Assembly: GCA_965116695.1 (NCBI GenBank)
Contig: OZ220706.1
Location: forward strand, 2,790,001 to 2,854,000
From: JAJDTT01 sp965116695
GTDB lineage: Bacteria; Acidobacteriota; UBA6911; RPQK01; JAJDTT01
Length of the DNA: 64,000 nt
Reading direction: 5' to 3'
The notes below the pieces were generated by a model, which worked only from the letters and a program-made list of their open reading frames with translations, was not told where the DNA came from and ran no database searches. Both the position numbers and the translations under genes were made by a program. Below are positions 26,173 to 34,093 of this stretch, one piece after another. How positions within the stretch are numbered: position 1 is the stretch's first letter; each line of letters begins with the position of its first letter.

Positions 26173-26388
26173 GATGAAGACGGGGACAGGGATGTCCCCG
26201 CTCCCAACGATGAAGACGGGGACAGGGATGTCCCCACTCCCAACGACGAAGACGGGGACAGGGATGTCCCCGCTCCTAACGATGAAGACGGGGACAGGGA
26301 TGTCCCCGCTCCCAACGATGAAGACGGGGACAGGGATGTCCCCGCTCCCAGCGATGAAGACGGGGACAGGGATGTCCCCGCTCCTACG
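26173..26388. repeat. Tandem array of six 36-bp REP-A derived palindromic units
   Basis: Six head-to-tail copies of a 36-base unit begin at 26173, 26209, 26245, 26281, 26317 and 26353. Each contains the hairpin GGGGACA/TGTCCCC with a GGGA loop. Because 36 is a multiple of three, the array stays open as repeated 12-residue peptides. It lies in the 323-base gap 26061-26383; the rest of that gap (26061-26172) shows no gene. The right edge reads GTAGGAGCGGGG on the reverse strand, and its TAG is the stop of the DUF1501 gene. Confidence 0.93.
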
Positions 26389-27673
26389 AAAACAACTCGT
26401 GGACGAAATTGCCGTCTGCGGCGATCTTGACGGGGCGCCCGCCAGCGTGGAATTCATGTTCCGGGTCGATACCCAGGATGCGGTACACGGTAACCGCCAG
26501 GTCTTCCACCGACACCGGCCGGTCGTGGGGATCGGAACCGGTCGGAGTGGTGCTGCCCACAACCACTCCTCCGCTGATTCCGGCTCCCGCCAGAGCCACG
26601 GAAAACGATCGCGGCCAATGATCCCGTCCTGCCTGGTTGTTGATGCGCGGCGTCCGTCCGAACTCGGAGAGGACCAGGACCAGCGTCGTCTCCATCAGTC
26701 CGCGATCCTCAAGATCGTCCAAGAGCGCGCCGAAGGCCTGGTCGAACGGAATGTTGACCTTTTCCATCCCGGGTTTGTTGTCGAAGTGCGTGTCGTAGCC
26801 GCCCTGGAAGACCGTCGCCACACGAACACCCGATTCGATCAGGCGGCGCGCCAACAGGGCTCCCTGTCCCACCGTGGTATGGCCGTATGCGTCCCTCAGT
26901 TTCCCGCTCTCTTCGGAGATGTTGAAGGCCTTCTTGGCGGCGGGTGAACTCACCAGGTCGTGGGCCTTCTGCGAGAACTGATCCATCCGGTCCAACAGGC
27001 CGGACCTCTCCACCTTGCGGAAACGGTTGTCCAAGGCGTTGAGCAGCTCCGATCGGGCCCGGGCCTGATCCAGTTTCATGCCCAGCGGCAGAGTCAGGTC
27101 CTTGACCGAGTAGTTCTTCTGGTTGGGATTTCCGGATTGGAAGGGATCAAAGACCGAACCCAGAAAACCGGCACCACCGGAACGGCTGTTCCTGGGAATC
27201 GCGACATAGGGTGGCAGGCCTGCCGAGGAGCCCCACTCATGAGCCAGGACCGAACCCAGAGCGGGATGAACCAGGTCATTTCTACGCTTGGTGCCGCTGA
27301 TCACGTATTGCTGGGCGCTCTCGTGGACCGCATCGTCCGAGTACATGGACCGGATCAACGCGTACTTGTCCAGCCGCTTCGCCGACTCGGGCAACAGCTC
27401 GGTGAACTGGATTCCCGGGACCACGGTTGGAATCGCCTTGAAGTATCCTCGAATCTCGGCCTCGGCCTCCGGCTTGGGGTCCCACGTGTCGACCTGGCTG
27501 TTGCCGCCCGCTTGGAACAGCACGATGCAGTTGAGATCTCTCTTCTTCGATCCCAATGCGCTCTGCTGCTGAAGCAGGCTGGCGAGACTCAAGCCTCCCA
27601 GACCCATCATGCCGATGCGGATGAAGTCCCTTCGCGACGGGCTGCAGGACAACTCTGCAGGATAGATTCTCAT
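26384..27673 (-). CDS. DUF1501 domain protein, Tat-exported
   Basis: The 429-residue protein starts at 27673 (MRIYPAELSCSPSRRDFIRIGMMG), giving a twin-arginine motif SRRDFIRIG at about residues 13-21. The body has the DUF1501 (sulfatase/phosphatase-like fold) signatures: CIVLFQAGGNSQVDTWDPKP near the start, SDDAVHESAQQYVISG in the middle, and VLVLSEFGRTPRINNQAGRDHWP near the end. Function is unestablished. The family is nearly always encoded next to DUF1549/DUF1553 proteins in Planctomycetota, Verrucomicrobiota and Acidobacteriota, as here, with 14 bases to the preceding gene. A longer frame to 27730 overlaps that gene. The stop TAG comes from the REP array. Confidence 0.93.
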   Translation of the reverse strand: MRIYPAELSCSPSRRDFIRIGMMGLGGLSLASLLQQQSALGSKKRDLNCIVLFQAGGNSQVDTWDPKPEAEAEIRGYFKAIPTVVPGIQFTELLPESAKRLDKYALIRSMYSDDAVHESAQQYVISGTKRRNDLVHPALGSVLAHEWGSSAGLPPYVAIPRNSRSGGAGFLGSVFDPFQSGNPNQKNYSVKDLTLPLGMKLDQARARSELLNALDNRFRKVERSGLLDRMDQFSQKAHDLVSSPAAKKAFNISEESGKLRDAYGHTTVGQGALLARRLIESGVRVATVFQGGYDTHFDNKPGMEKVNIPFDQAFGALLDDLEDRGLMETTLVLVLSEFGRTPRINNQAGRDHWPRSFSVALAGAGISGGVVVGSTTPTGSDPHDRPVSVEDLAVTVYRILGIDPEHEFHAGGRPVKIAADGNFVHELFS

Positions 27674-27687
27674 GGCGTGGTGGATCC

Positions 27688-30402
27688 CTAATGATTGACC
27701 AGGAATTCCTGGGAGTTTATCACGGTCCAAAGCAGGTCATCAAGAATCTGCTTCCGTTCCACGCCCTGGGAACCCATGCTGGCGACGTAGTTGGAGGCGA
27801 AGTTCCACTCCCGATCCGTCGCCTTGCGGCTGTAGGCGCTCATGAAGACATGATCGTAGATCTCGCGATCGGACTTGCCGGCGTCGAGCAGTCTGGCCAC
27901 CACATTCTCATCCGATTGGACCTTGTCCATGACCGTGTCGCCGAACCTCATGTGGAGAGCCTGGCTCAATGTGGGTTCCTTGGGCCGCTCCTCCAAGCTC
28001 AATCGTTCCGGATAACCGAAAATGCTCAGGAAATAACCCGCGTAGTCGGGGTAGATGACCTCCTGGGCCCGGGTCCCCTTGGGACTGACATTGAAGGAGT
28101 GTTCGACTCCGGTGACTTGCGACAAGGCGTCGAGCATGGCCTCGGCGGGAAGAATGCGAATGTTGTAACGGGTGAACAGGCGAGGATCATCCAGCTTGTT
28201 CTGTGGATTCGGAGAGGATGTCCGCTGGTAGGTCGCAGAGTTGAGGATCGCCCGGTGCACCGCCTTCAAACGAAAACCATTGTCGATCAGATGCCGGGCC
28301 AATCCGTCCAGCAGGGCCTCGTTGGAGGGAGGGTTGGTGGTTCGGAAATCGTCGTAGGGCTCCACGATCCCCAGGTTGAAATACTCCCTCCAGATCCGGT
28401 TGACGATGGACCGGGCGAAATAGGGATTCTCGGGCGAGGTGATCCACTCCGCCAGGTCCTTGCGGTAGTCCCCGTGGGCCCTCACGGGAAAATCCGGTTC
28501 GAAGGGAACTCTGGGCCGCACCGGCTCCTTGGTCCGCGGGTGCACAAAATGGGATTTCGGGTCCAGCCACCAGACCCGGCGATAGGTCTCGTATCCCCGT
28601 TTCTGACGCAACTGTCCGAAAAACGCACTCAAGTCGAAGAAGTCGTCCTGGGTCAGATTCTCCAGGGGGTGGTTGTGGCATTCCACGCACTCCATCCGGA
28701 TCCCCAGGAAGAGGCGGCTGACCGTGGTCGTCACCTGATTGACGTTGGTGATGTCCAAAACGGTGTTGGACATGGGGGCCCAGAACATGGCTGCAGGATT
28801 CCTGGCCTGGTCTCCGGTGCTGGTCAGTATCTCCTGAACGAAGTCATCGTAGGGGCGGTCGTCCTTGAGAAAGGTCCGGATGAATCTCTTGAACAGGCCC
28901 TGCGCACGACTGGGAATGTTGGTCTGGTGGACGCGGAAACTGTCTCCGAGCTTGGTCGTCCAGTAGATGGCGTACTCGTCCCGCTCCAACAGTTCGTCGA
29001 TCAGGGCCGCCCTCTTGCCGGCCCGGTTATCCGCCAGGAAGCGCTCACTCTCCTCGACCGTCGGCAGCAACCCGATCACATCCAGGTAGACCCGTCTCAG
29101 AAACTCCTCGTCGCCACAGATCTCCGACGGGACCAGATTCAGCTCCTTCCACTGCCGGATCATGGCCTCATCGACGAAGTTGCGAGTCGCCAGGGGAGGA
29201 TAGTCGGCCATCGGAGGCTCATCCAAGACGCCGACCCGGGCCACCGCGACCCGGCCCATGGCCCGGACCATCACGTGAGTCTGGCCGCGACCGACCGCCT
29301 TCGACTCGCCCTCCGGCGTCACCTGGACGACGTTGTCGTTTCCCATCTGGTACTTGACTTCCCCGGTCATGTCCCGCGTGGTTCCGTCGGACAGGGTCCC
29401 CAAGACCACCCAGCGCTGGGTGGTCCCCAGGCCCAGGAGTATCCGTTCCCGGGGATAAATGGCGATGCCGGTCACCCGAGGCCCATCCGAGTTGAATCGG
29501 GCTCCCTGGTTCAGCCAGCCGGCGATGGTCTCGTATTCGGCCGATTCCAGGGTCAGCCGTTTGCCGCCTCCGTGAGGCACGCTGAAGGTGGGCTTCATCA
29601 GGAGCAGGCTCTTTTCCGGGTCGTCCAGATCGACCCGGCGCCCTTCGTCGGCTTCGACGATCATCCGGTAGTCGGCCTGGGGATCGTAACCGAACAGCGA
29701 GAGCTTGAAGCCGGCCTGTCCGCTGATGGCGCCGTGGCACGTGGGAGTGTTGCAGGACCTTTGAGTAAAGATGGACAGCAGGTCCTGACTGAAGTTGATG
29801 CTCACCTCGGCGGCCTGGTCGGAAACCCGCGCCTGGAGGCCGGAGCGAGCCTCCCCCAATTGCGCTTCGACGCCGGCGTGTCCCGGCGCCAGAGCCCGAA
29901 TGACGCCGTCGGATCTGACCGAGACGACCTGAGGCGACGAGGAAACGTATCGGCAGAGGAGTGTCACGTCGTGGGCCGTTCCGTCGGCGTAGTAGCCCGT
30001 GACCACCAACCGCTGGGTCGCGCCGGGATGAGACAGAACCAGGTCCGTCGGCTCCAGGACGATTCGCTTCAGATCGGCTGTCGGGTCGGCTGGGACTTTG
30101 CTGTTTGCCGGGGACGCACCTTGTGGGACGTCCGAGGTTTCGCCAATCTGCTTCGCCGTCTCACTCCGAATCTCCGCCGCCGCGCTCGACAAAGCCAGCG
30201 CTTGACCCGGAAGACAGATCAGCCAGAACAGAAACAGGATCGGCACCACGATGGCCAGGTTTCGGAGACGATCCGCCGCCGGCCGTGGGCCCGCGTGGGA
30301 GTGGGGGCTTGCAACGCCCGATTCCGGGTCGGCGATGAAGAGGGGGACAGGGATGTCCCCCCTCCCGGCCGTCATCTTGGCATTTCGGCATTTGAGGGTC
30401 AC
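27688..30402 (-). CDS. DUF1549/DUF1553 (PSCyt2/PSD1) protein with Ig-like domains and atypical haem-type motif
   Basis: The start is the GTG at 30402, overlapping the TGA of the upstream gene (GTGA) and preceded by GAGGGAG. The 904 residues contain a REP-encoded leader (about 10-38), a hydrophobic export segment (about 48-72, VPILFLFWLICLPGQALA), and a Big2/Ig-like domain (about 110-190). CNTPTCHG (C-x4-CHG, a motif typical of this family) and a second Ig-like region follow. DUF1549 starts near residue 415 (NFVDEAMIRQW, DEEFLRRVYLDVIGLLP). DUF1553 occupies the C-terminal third (LAEWITSPENPYFARSIVNRIW). The role is unknown, probably periplasmic and acting with the DUF1501 partner. The signal peptide being preceded by repeat-encoded sequence is odd. 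Confidence 0.92.
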   Translation of the reverse strand: MTLKCRNAKMTAGRGDIPVPLFIADPESGVASPHSHAGPRPAADRLRNLAIVVPILFLFWLICLPGQALALSSAAAEIRSETAKQIGETSDVPQGASPANSKVPADPTADLKRIVLEPTDLVLSHPGATQRLVVTGYYADGTAHDVTLLCRYVSSSPQVVSVRSDGVIRALAPGHAGVEAQLGEARSGLQARVSDQAAEVSINFSQDLLSIFTQRSCNTPTCHGAISGQAGFKLSLFGYDPQADYRMIVEADEGRRVDLDDPEKSLLLMKPTFSVPHGGGKRLTLESAEYETIAGWLNQGARFNSDGPRVTGIAIYPRERILLGLGTTQRWVVLGTLSDGTTRDMTGEVKYQMGNDNVVQVTPEGESKAVGRGQTHVMVRAMGRVAVARVGVLDEPPMADYPPLATRNFVDEAMIRQWKELNLVPSEICGDEEFLRRVYLDVIGLLPTVEESERFLADNRAGKRAALIDELLERDEYAIYWTTKLGDSFRVHQTNIPSRAQGLFKRFIRTFLKDDRPYDDFVQEILTSTGDQARNPAAMFWAPMSNTVLDITNVNQVTTTVSRLFLGIRMECVECHNHPLENLTQDDFFDLSAFFGQLRQKRGYETYRRVWWLDPKSHFVHPRTKEPVRPRVPFEPDFPVRAHGDYRKDLAEWITSPENPYFARSIVNRIWREYFNLGIVEPYDDFRTTNPPSNEALLDGLARHLIDNGFRLKAVHRAILNSATYQRTSSPNPQNKLDDPRLFTRYNIRILPAEAMLDALSQVTGVEHSFNVSPKGTRAQEVIYPDYAGYFLSIFGYPERLSLEERPKEPTLSQALHMRFGDTVMDKVQSDENVVARLLDAGKSDREIYDHVFMSAYSRKATDREWNFASNYVASMGSQGVERKQILDDLLWTVINSQEFLVNH
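30296..30366. repeat. REP-A unit lying inside the 5' coding region of the DUF1549/DUF1553 gene
   Basis: The segment GATTCCGGGTCGGCGATGAA plus the hairpin GGGGGACA/TGTCCCCC matches the left edge and unit of the 26.2-kb array (GATTCGGATCGGAGATGAAG plus the same hairpin). Read on the reverse strand, it encodes GRGDIPVPLFIADPESGVAS between the coupled GTG start and the export signal. Confidence 0.82.
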
Positions 30403-32714
30403 GGCGTATGCTCCCTCGCAACGACCTGGACGGTAAAGGGGTGGCTCGAGACGACTCGCCTGCCGACGTCGAGCTCAACGTAGACATTCCCGGCAGACTC
30501 GATCCCCGTCTTCTCGGCCGCCCGGAAGCCCACGAGCAGGTTCCCTTCCGGGTCCGACTCCAGGTGCGCCGAAACGCCTTCAGGTGCATTCGTCAGCCAG
30601 ACGCTCGGTTTCAAATCCGTTGCCAGGGGGATCCGGTTCCTGATCCCGACCAGGGAGGTCTCTCCCTGCATCACCACGACCTTGTTCTCTTTCGCATCCA
30701 GTTCAACGGTCACCGCACCCGGCTCGATGACGGTAAGAGCCGTCTCGCCGACGGGCCGGCACGGAAAATTGTACAGCTCGGTGATCCCGCCCATGGAGTC
30801 CATGGCTCTGCCGAATGCGGTGATCCCTTCATTGCCAACGACTTCGCCCATCACGCGAAAGGGGTACGTTCCAGGCGGCACCGCGTCATTGGCGCGAATC
30901 GTGAGCAGCCGTTCCGGCACCATGAAGGTGGCTCCATCGCCTCCCGGCTCGACGATCTCATCGGCGCGAAACCGATGCTCCTCGGCGGTGACTCCCGGCG
31001 GAAGCCCCTCGACCCAGACCCGGACCTCCCCTTCCATCACGGCCCCGGGAGGCGGGGCCAGGGCGGCGGGAGCAGGATCGTCGGAATGAATCTTGGGGGG
31101 CATCCGGATCATGCCCACCACCATGTTGCTCTCTCCCCCCTGCTCCACGGTGAAGTTGGACAGGGAGATCGATTGGAGCCCGAACTGCGGGGAGACGACG
31201 AGGAGAAACCCAGGCTCCTCCGACTTCACGTGGAGACGGTAGTCATACCCGGGACCGCCCCGGCCGACCCGGTCCGATACGGAAATCACGAGCCGCTCAT
31301 CCCGTTCGGGGACGTAATACAGGTTGCTGTCGACACTTCCCGTATAGAACCCGCGGCCGTGCGTCAGGTCGTCACTCTCCGCCAACAGCTTTCCGTCCGT
31401 ATCGAACAGGCTGACCACGGTGTCGATACTCGGCGACAGAAGCTGGTAAGCGTTGGTGTGAATCCGTATGGGAGCACCCTTCCTGACGTCCAGGGCATAG
31501 AAATCCTTGTCCTGACTCAGCTCCGTCACCTCGCGCCGCTCCAACCTGCCGTTGACCACCAGGTTCTTGCCGGCCGAAAAAGGCAATTCCTGCGCTTCGT
31601 TTCGCCGGTCATTGGACTCGGTTTCCGCGACCTCTTCCGACTGGGTGATCTCGAAATACCTGGGATCCGCGATCCCGCTCGTGTCCTTCACAAAGAGGGA
31701 CCAGATGCCCAGGGGCTCCTCCGGCAGATGGAATTCGGCTTCCATGGCTTCGCCAGCCCGGCGCAGGATCTTCCCCTCCACCCTGGGGATGTCCGACGCG
31801 GTGGAATAGTCGGCGGCGAACCGGACGTCCATGGTCCAGGGAATCGTCAGGGTGACATGCTCCCCCCGGCGTGTGGGTGACATGTAGACCTGTTCCACCT
31901 GCTGCAAACCCCGACCTGAAAAATGGACGGTCACCCGGCTGCCCGCGCGGCCACCCAGAGGCGAGACGTGGTCGATCAGGGGGAGCCGGGAGACCCGCAG
32001 GACGTATCCGTTGTTCTTGGTGAACCCCCACCCCCGAACGCCCCGGAAAGAATCGACCTCGATGAAATAGGTGCCGTCTTTCTCGAAAGTGTGGTCGATC
32101 AGCGAGTTCACATCGAAATCGGCGCGATCGTCGTTGAAGACCAGCTCTCTCCCGGTTTCGTCTCGCAGATTGAGGTAGCTTTCGAACATGGACCCGTACT
32201 GGATGCTCCGTACCTCGAAGATCCAACGGTCCCCCTTTTTCGCCTGGAGAGAAAAGAAATCGCGCTCCTTTTTCTCCATGGTCCCGTAGATCTCACACGG
32301 CGGTGAGATGGCCTGCGCCTCGGCGAGGGTCTCGTTGGGCTCCTGTTCGGGAACCGGATCGAATTGCCCCACCGTGAACCAGAGGGCGGTGGTGTAGCCG
32401 TCCTTGGTCCTGGCCCTCAAGATATGCTGTCCCAGAGGGGCATCCTTCGAGATCCGGATCGTTCCCTCGATCCGTTCCGCCGTCGCCTTGGTCAACGTGA
32501 AGTCGAGATCTTCGCAATCGAATTCGACCGATTCGGCGTTGGAGAGCATGTCTCCCAGCAGTACGACCTCGACCTGGGCGCCAGCCTGCCCCCCGATGGG
32601 ACGCATGGCTTCCAGGTGGGGAAGGCGAACGCCCTTGTCATTGCCGTAGCTGATCCCGGCGACCAGTATCGCCAGGTGGGTCAACACGCCGAATCGCTGT
32701 CTGACAAAGGACAA
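30399..32714 (-). CDS. Exported protein with pre-peptidase C-terminal (PPC) domains
   Basis: This is a 771-residue protein starting at TTG 32714, with GGGAG upstream, and a signal peptide (VLTHLAILVAGISYG). Two PPC-type beta-sandwich domains are recognisable: about residues 120-235 (EQEPNETLAEAQAISPPCEI, then ERDFFSLQAKKGDRW) and about 365-480 (ESNDRRNEAQELPF, then DKDFYALDVRKGAPIRIHT). No protease domain is present. It is translationally coupled (GTGA) to the DUF1549/DUF1553 gene, and DUF1501 follows. This three-gene set is a recurrent operon in these phyla, with an undefined, probably surface or periplasmic, role. Confidence 0.87.
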   Translation of the reverse strand: MSFVRQRFGVLTHLAILVAGISYGNDKGVRLPHLEAMRPIGGQAGAQVEVVLLGDMLSNAESVEFDCEDLDFTLTKATAERIEGTIRISKDAPLGQHILRARTKDGYTTALWFTVGQFDPVPEQEPNETLAEAQAISPPCEIYGTMEKKERDFFSLQAKKGDRWIFEVRSIQYGSMFESYLNLRDETGRELVFNDDRADFDVNSLIDHTFEKDGTYFIEVDSFRGVRGWGFTKNNGYVLRVSRLPLIDHVSPLGGRAGSRVTVHFSGRGLQQVEQVYMSPTRRGEHVTLTIPWTMDVRFAADYSTASDIPRVEGKILRRAGEAMEAEFHLPEEPLGIWSLFVKDTSGIADPRYFEITQSEEVAETESNDRRNEAQELPFSAGKNLVVNGRLERREVTELSQDKDFYALDVRKGAPIRIHTNAYQLLSPSIDTVVSLFDTDGKLLAESDDLTHGRGFYTGSVDSNLYYVPERDERLVISVSDRVGRGGPGYDYRLHVKSEEPGFLLVVSPQFGLQSISLSNFTVEQGGESNMVVGMIRMPPKIHSDDPAPAALAPPPGAVMEGEVRVWVEGLPPGVTAEEHRFRADEIVEPGGDGATFMVPERLLTIRANDAVPPGTYPFRVMGEVVGNEGITAFGRAMDSMGGITELYNFPCRPVGETALTVIEPGAVTVELDAKENKVVVMQGETSLVGIRNRIPLATDLKPSVWLTNAPEGVSAHLESDPEGNLLVGFRAAEKTGIESAGNVYVELDVGRRVVSSHPFTVQVVAREHTP

Positions 32715-32865
32715 AGGACTGTCTCCCTTGAACTGACGGCTCTCTCGCGATCCGGATATACGGCGTTGGAATGTGGCCGCTCTCTCCCGGGGCGGAGAGC
32801 GAATCGGACAGCGAGCATTTTAGACCATCGCGGCGAATTATGCTCTCAACCAGGATCTTCCCTAT

Positions 32866-33030
32866 TTTTCTGGGGGTTCGGAAGAAACAGGGATGTAGGG
32901 GCACCCCTTGTGATTTTCTGGGGGTTCGGGAGAACCAGGGAGGTAGGGGCACCCCTTGTGGGTGCCCTCTTTCGTCCCCGCATCGGTTGCCGGCCCGGGG
33001 AGCGCGACTACACGCAAGGGTCGCCTCTAC
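32866..33030. repeat. REP-B block: two direct copies and one 88-bp bipartite element
   Basis: Two direct copies begin TTTTCTGGGGGTTCGG (32866 and 32914), and each ends with GTAGGGGCACCCCTTGTG. From 32943 to 33030 runs a bipartite element: GTAGGGGCACCCCTTGTGGG, CCCTCTTTCGTCCCCGC, GGTTGCCGGCCCGGG, then an inverted end GGGTCGCCTCTAC. Its near-exact reverse complement lies at 35678-35763. The block fills most of the 381-base gap 32715-33095, which has no supported gene. Confidence 0.85.
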
Positions 33031-33095
33031 GGCGGAAATTCGACCTCATTTTGATGGCGGCAAACGGGACTGATAGGCTACCCGTGGGAGGCACG

Positions 33096-33923
33096 ATGCC
33101 ATCGCGGACGGACGGCGGAAATCCAGGTCGGAGATATCGGGGCAAGGTGGCTCTCGTCACCGGCGGGTCCCGGGGGATCGGCCGCGCGGTCTCCCTGCGC
33201 CTGGCCCGGGAAGGGGCCCGGGTCGGGATCAACTTCGTGAGCAACGAGACGGCCGCCGCCGAGACCGTCGAGCAGGTGAACCAAATGGGATCGGAGGCCG
33301 AGGCGGTGCGAGCGGACGTCTCTGATCGCTCCGCAGTCCAGGCCATGGTCGCCCGGATCCTGGAGAGGTTTTCCCGCATCGATGTGCTGATCAACAACGC
33401 AGCCATCGTGCTCGACAGCGACCTGACCTCATACGCTTCCGATGCGGACCTGGAGCGGGACCTGGATGCCATGTGGGGCGTCAATGTCCGGGGCATCATC
33501 AACTGCACGCGCGCGGCCCTTCCGCAGATGCGAAAGCGGCGATCCGGCTCCATCGTCAACGTCTCGTCCATTGCCGGCTTCGGCAACATCTCCGGGCTGC
33601 GGACCTTCTACAGCGCCACCAAGGCAGCGGTCATGAATATGACCAAACGCTTCGCCCTGGAACTCGGCCCCGACAACATCAATGTCAATTCCGTGGCTCC
33701 CGGCCTGGTCCGTACCGATCTTCTCGCGCAGCTCAACCCGCCCCAGGAGGTGGAGCGGGTCATTCAAGAGTTCGCGGGACGTAGCGTGCTGGGACGGATC
33801 GGTGAACCCGGCGACATCGCCGCCGCAGTAGCCTACCTCGCCTCCTCCGAAGCCAGCTTCGTGACGGGGCAGATTCTGACCGTCGACGGGGGACGGACGG
33901 ACTATCTGAGTTCCTCCGGGTAG
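33096..33923 (+). CDS. Short-chain dehydrogenase/reductase (SDR), classical type
   Basis: This is a 275-residue enzyme. The nucleotide-binding motif is TGGSRGIGRA (about residues 22-31), and NNAA is the structural motif. The catalytic Ser (NVSSIAG) and the YxxxK pair (YSATKAAV) are all present, as is the C-terminal VDGGRT motif. It most resembles 3-oxoacyl-ACP-reductase-like SDRs, whose substrates vary. The start ATG at 33096 follows GGGAGG; the frame is open much further upstream, through repeat DNA, without coding character. It sits with the ceramidase-like gene between inverted REP-B elements. Confidence 0.93.
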   Translation: MPSRTDGGNPGRRYRGKVALVTGGSRGIGRAVSLRLAREGARVGINFVSNETAAAETVEQVNQMGSEAEAVRADVSDRSAVQAMVARILERFSRIDVLINNAAIVLDSDLTSYASDADLERDLDAMWGVNVRGIINCTRAALPQMRKRRSGSIVNVSSIAGFGNISGLRTFYSATKAAVMNMTKRFALELGPDNINVNSVAPGLVRTDLLAQLNPPQEVERVIQEFAGRSVLGRIGEPGDIAAAVAYLASSEASFVTGQILTVDGGRTDYLSSSG

Positions 33924-33929
33924 GGCGGC

Positions 33930-34093
33930 TAGGAGTCTGCGCCGTAGGAATGATCGTAGCGAGAAAGTGGGGAATCGAGGACAGATTTTCACGATTTTGA
34001 GGTGCATAGTTGTTCTATTCGCCGAGAAATCGGGGAAATATGGACCGATTCCCCGCTTTCGCAGTAGATTAATTCCTGCGGCGCAGGCTCCTA
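33930..34093. mobile_element. MITE-like long inverted repeat between convergent genes
   Basis: The 164-base segment has terminal inverted repeats TAGGAGTCTGCGCCGTAGGA and TAGGAGCCTGCGCCGCAGGA (reverse strand), differing at two positions. A second, inner pair is GCGAGAAAGTGGGGAATCGA against GCGAAAGCGGGGAATCGG. The centre contains CGATTTT/AAATCG arms. There is no coding capacity. It lies exactly between the SDR and ceramidase-like stops, and its first TAG (reverse strand) is the stop codon of the ceramidase-like gene. The GAGGACAGATTTTCACGATT core resembles RAYT-mobilised repeats, but this is from memory of such elements. Confidence 0.75.

Noticed and set aside
22449..26315. One 1288-codon double-propeller fusion protein
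   Set aside because: The middle section is Arg-rich out-of-frame sequence. The true continuation of the first propeller lies in another frame, and a separate start with GGGAGG exists for the second gene.
26173..26388. Regularly spaced repeats that might be a CRISPR array
   Set aside because: The units are contiguous 36-bp tandem copies with no unique spacers, and no cas genes are present. Each unit is a REP-type palindrome.
27691..30483. 930-codon forward open frame opposite the DUF1549/DUF1553 gene
   Set aside because: It is an antisense shadow with no recognisable domains; the reverse-strand protein has several.
32364..33095. Long 5' extension of the SDR gene
   Set aside because: It runs through the antisense of the PPC gene and REP-B repeats. 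The ATG at 33096 with GGGAGG fits the family length.
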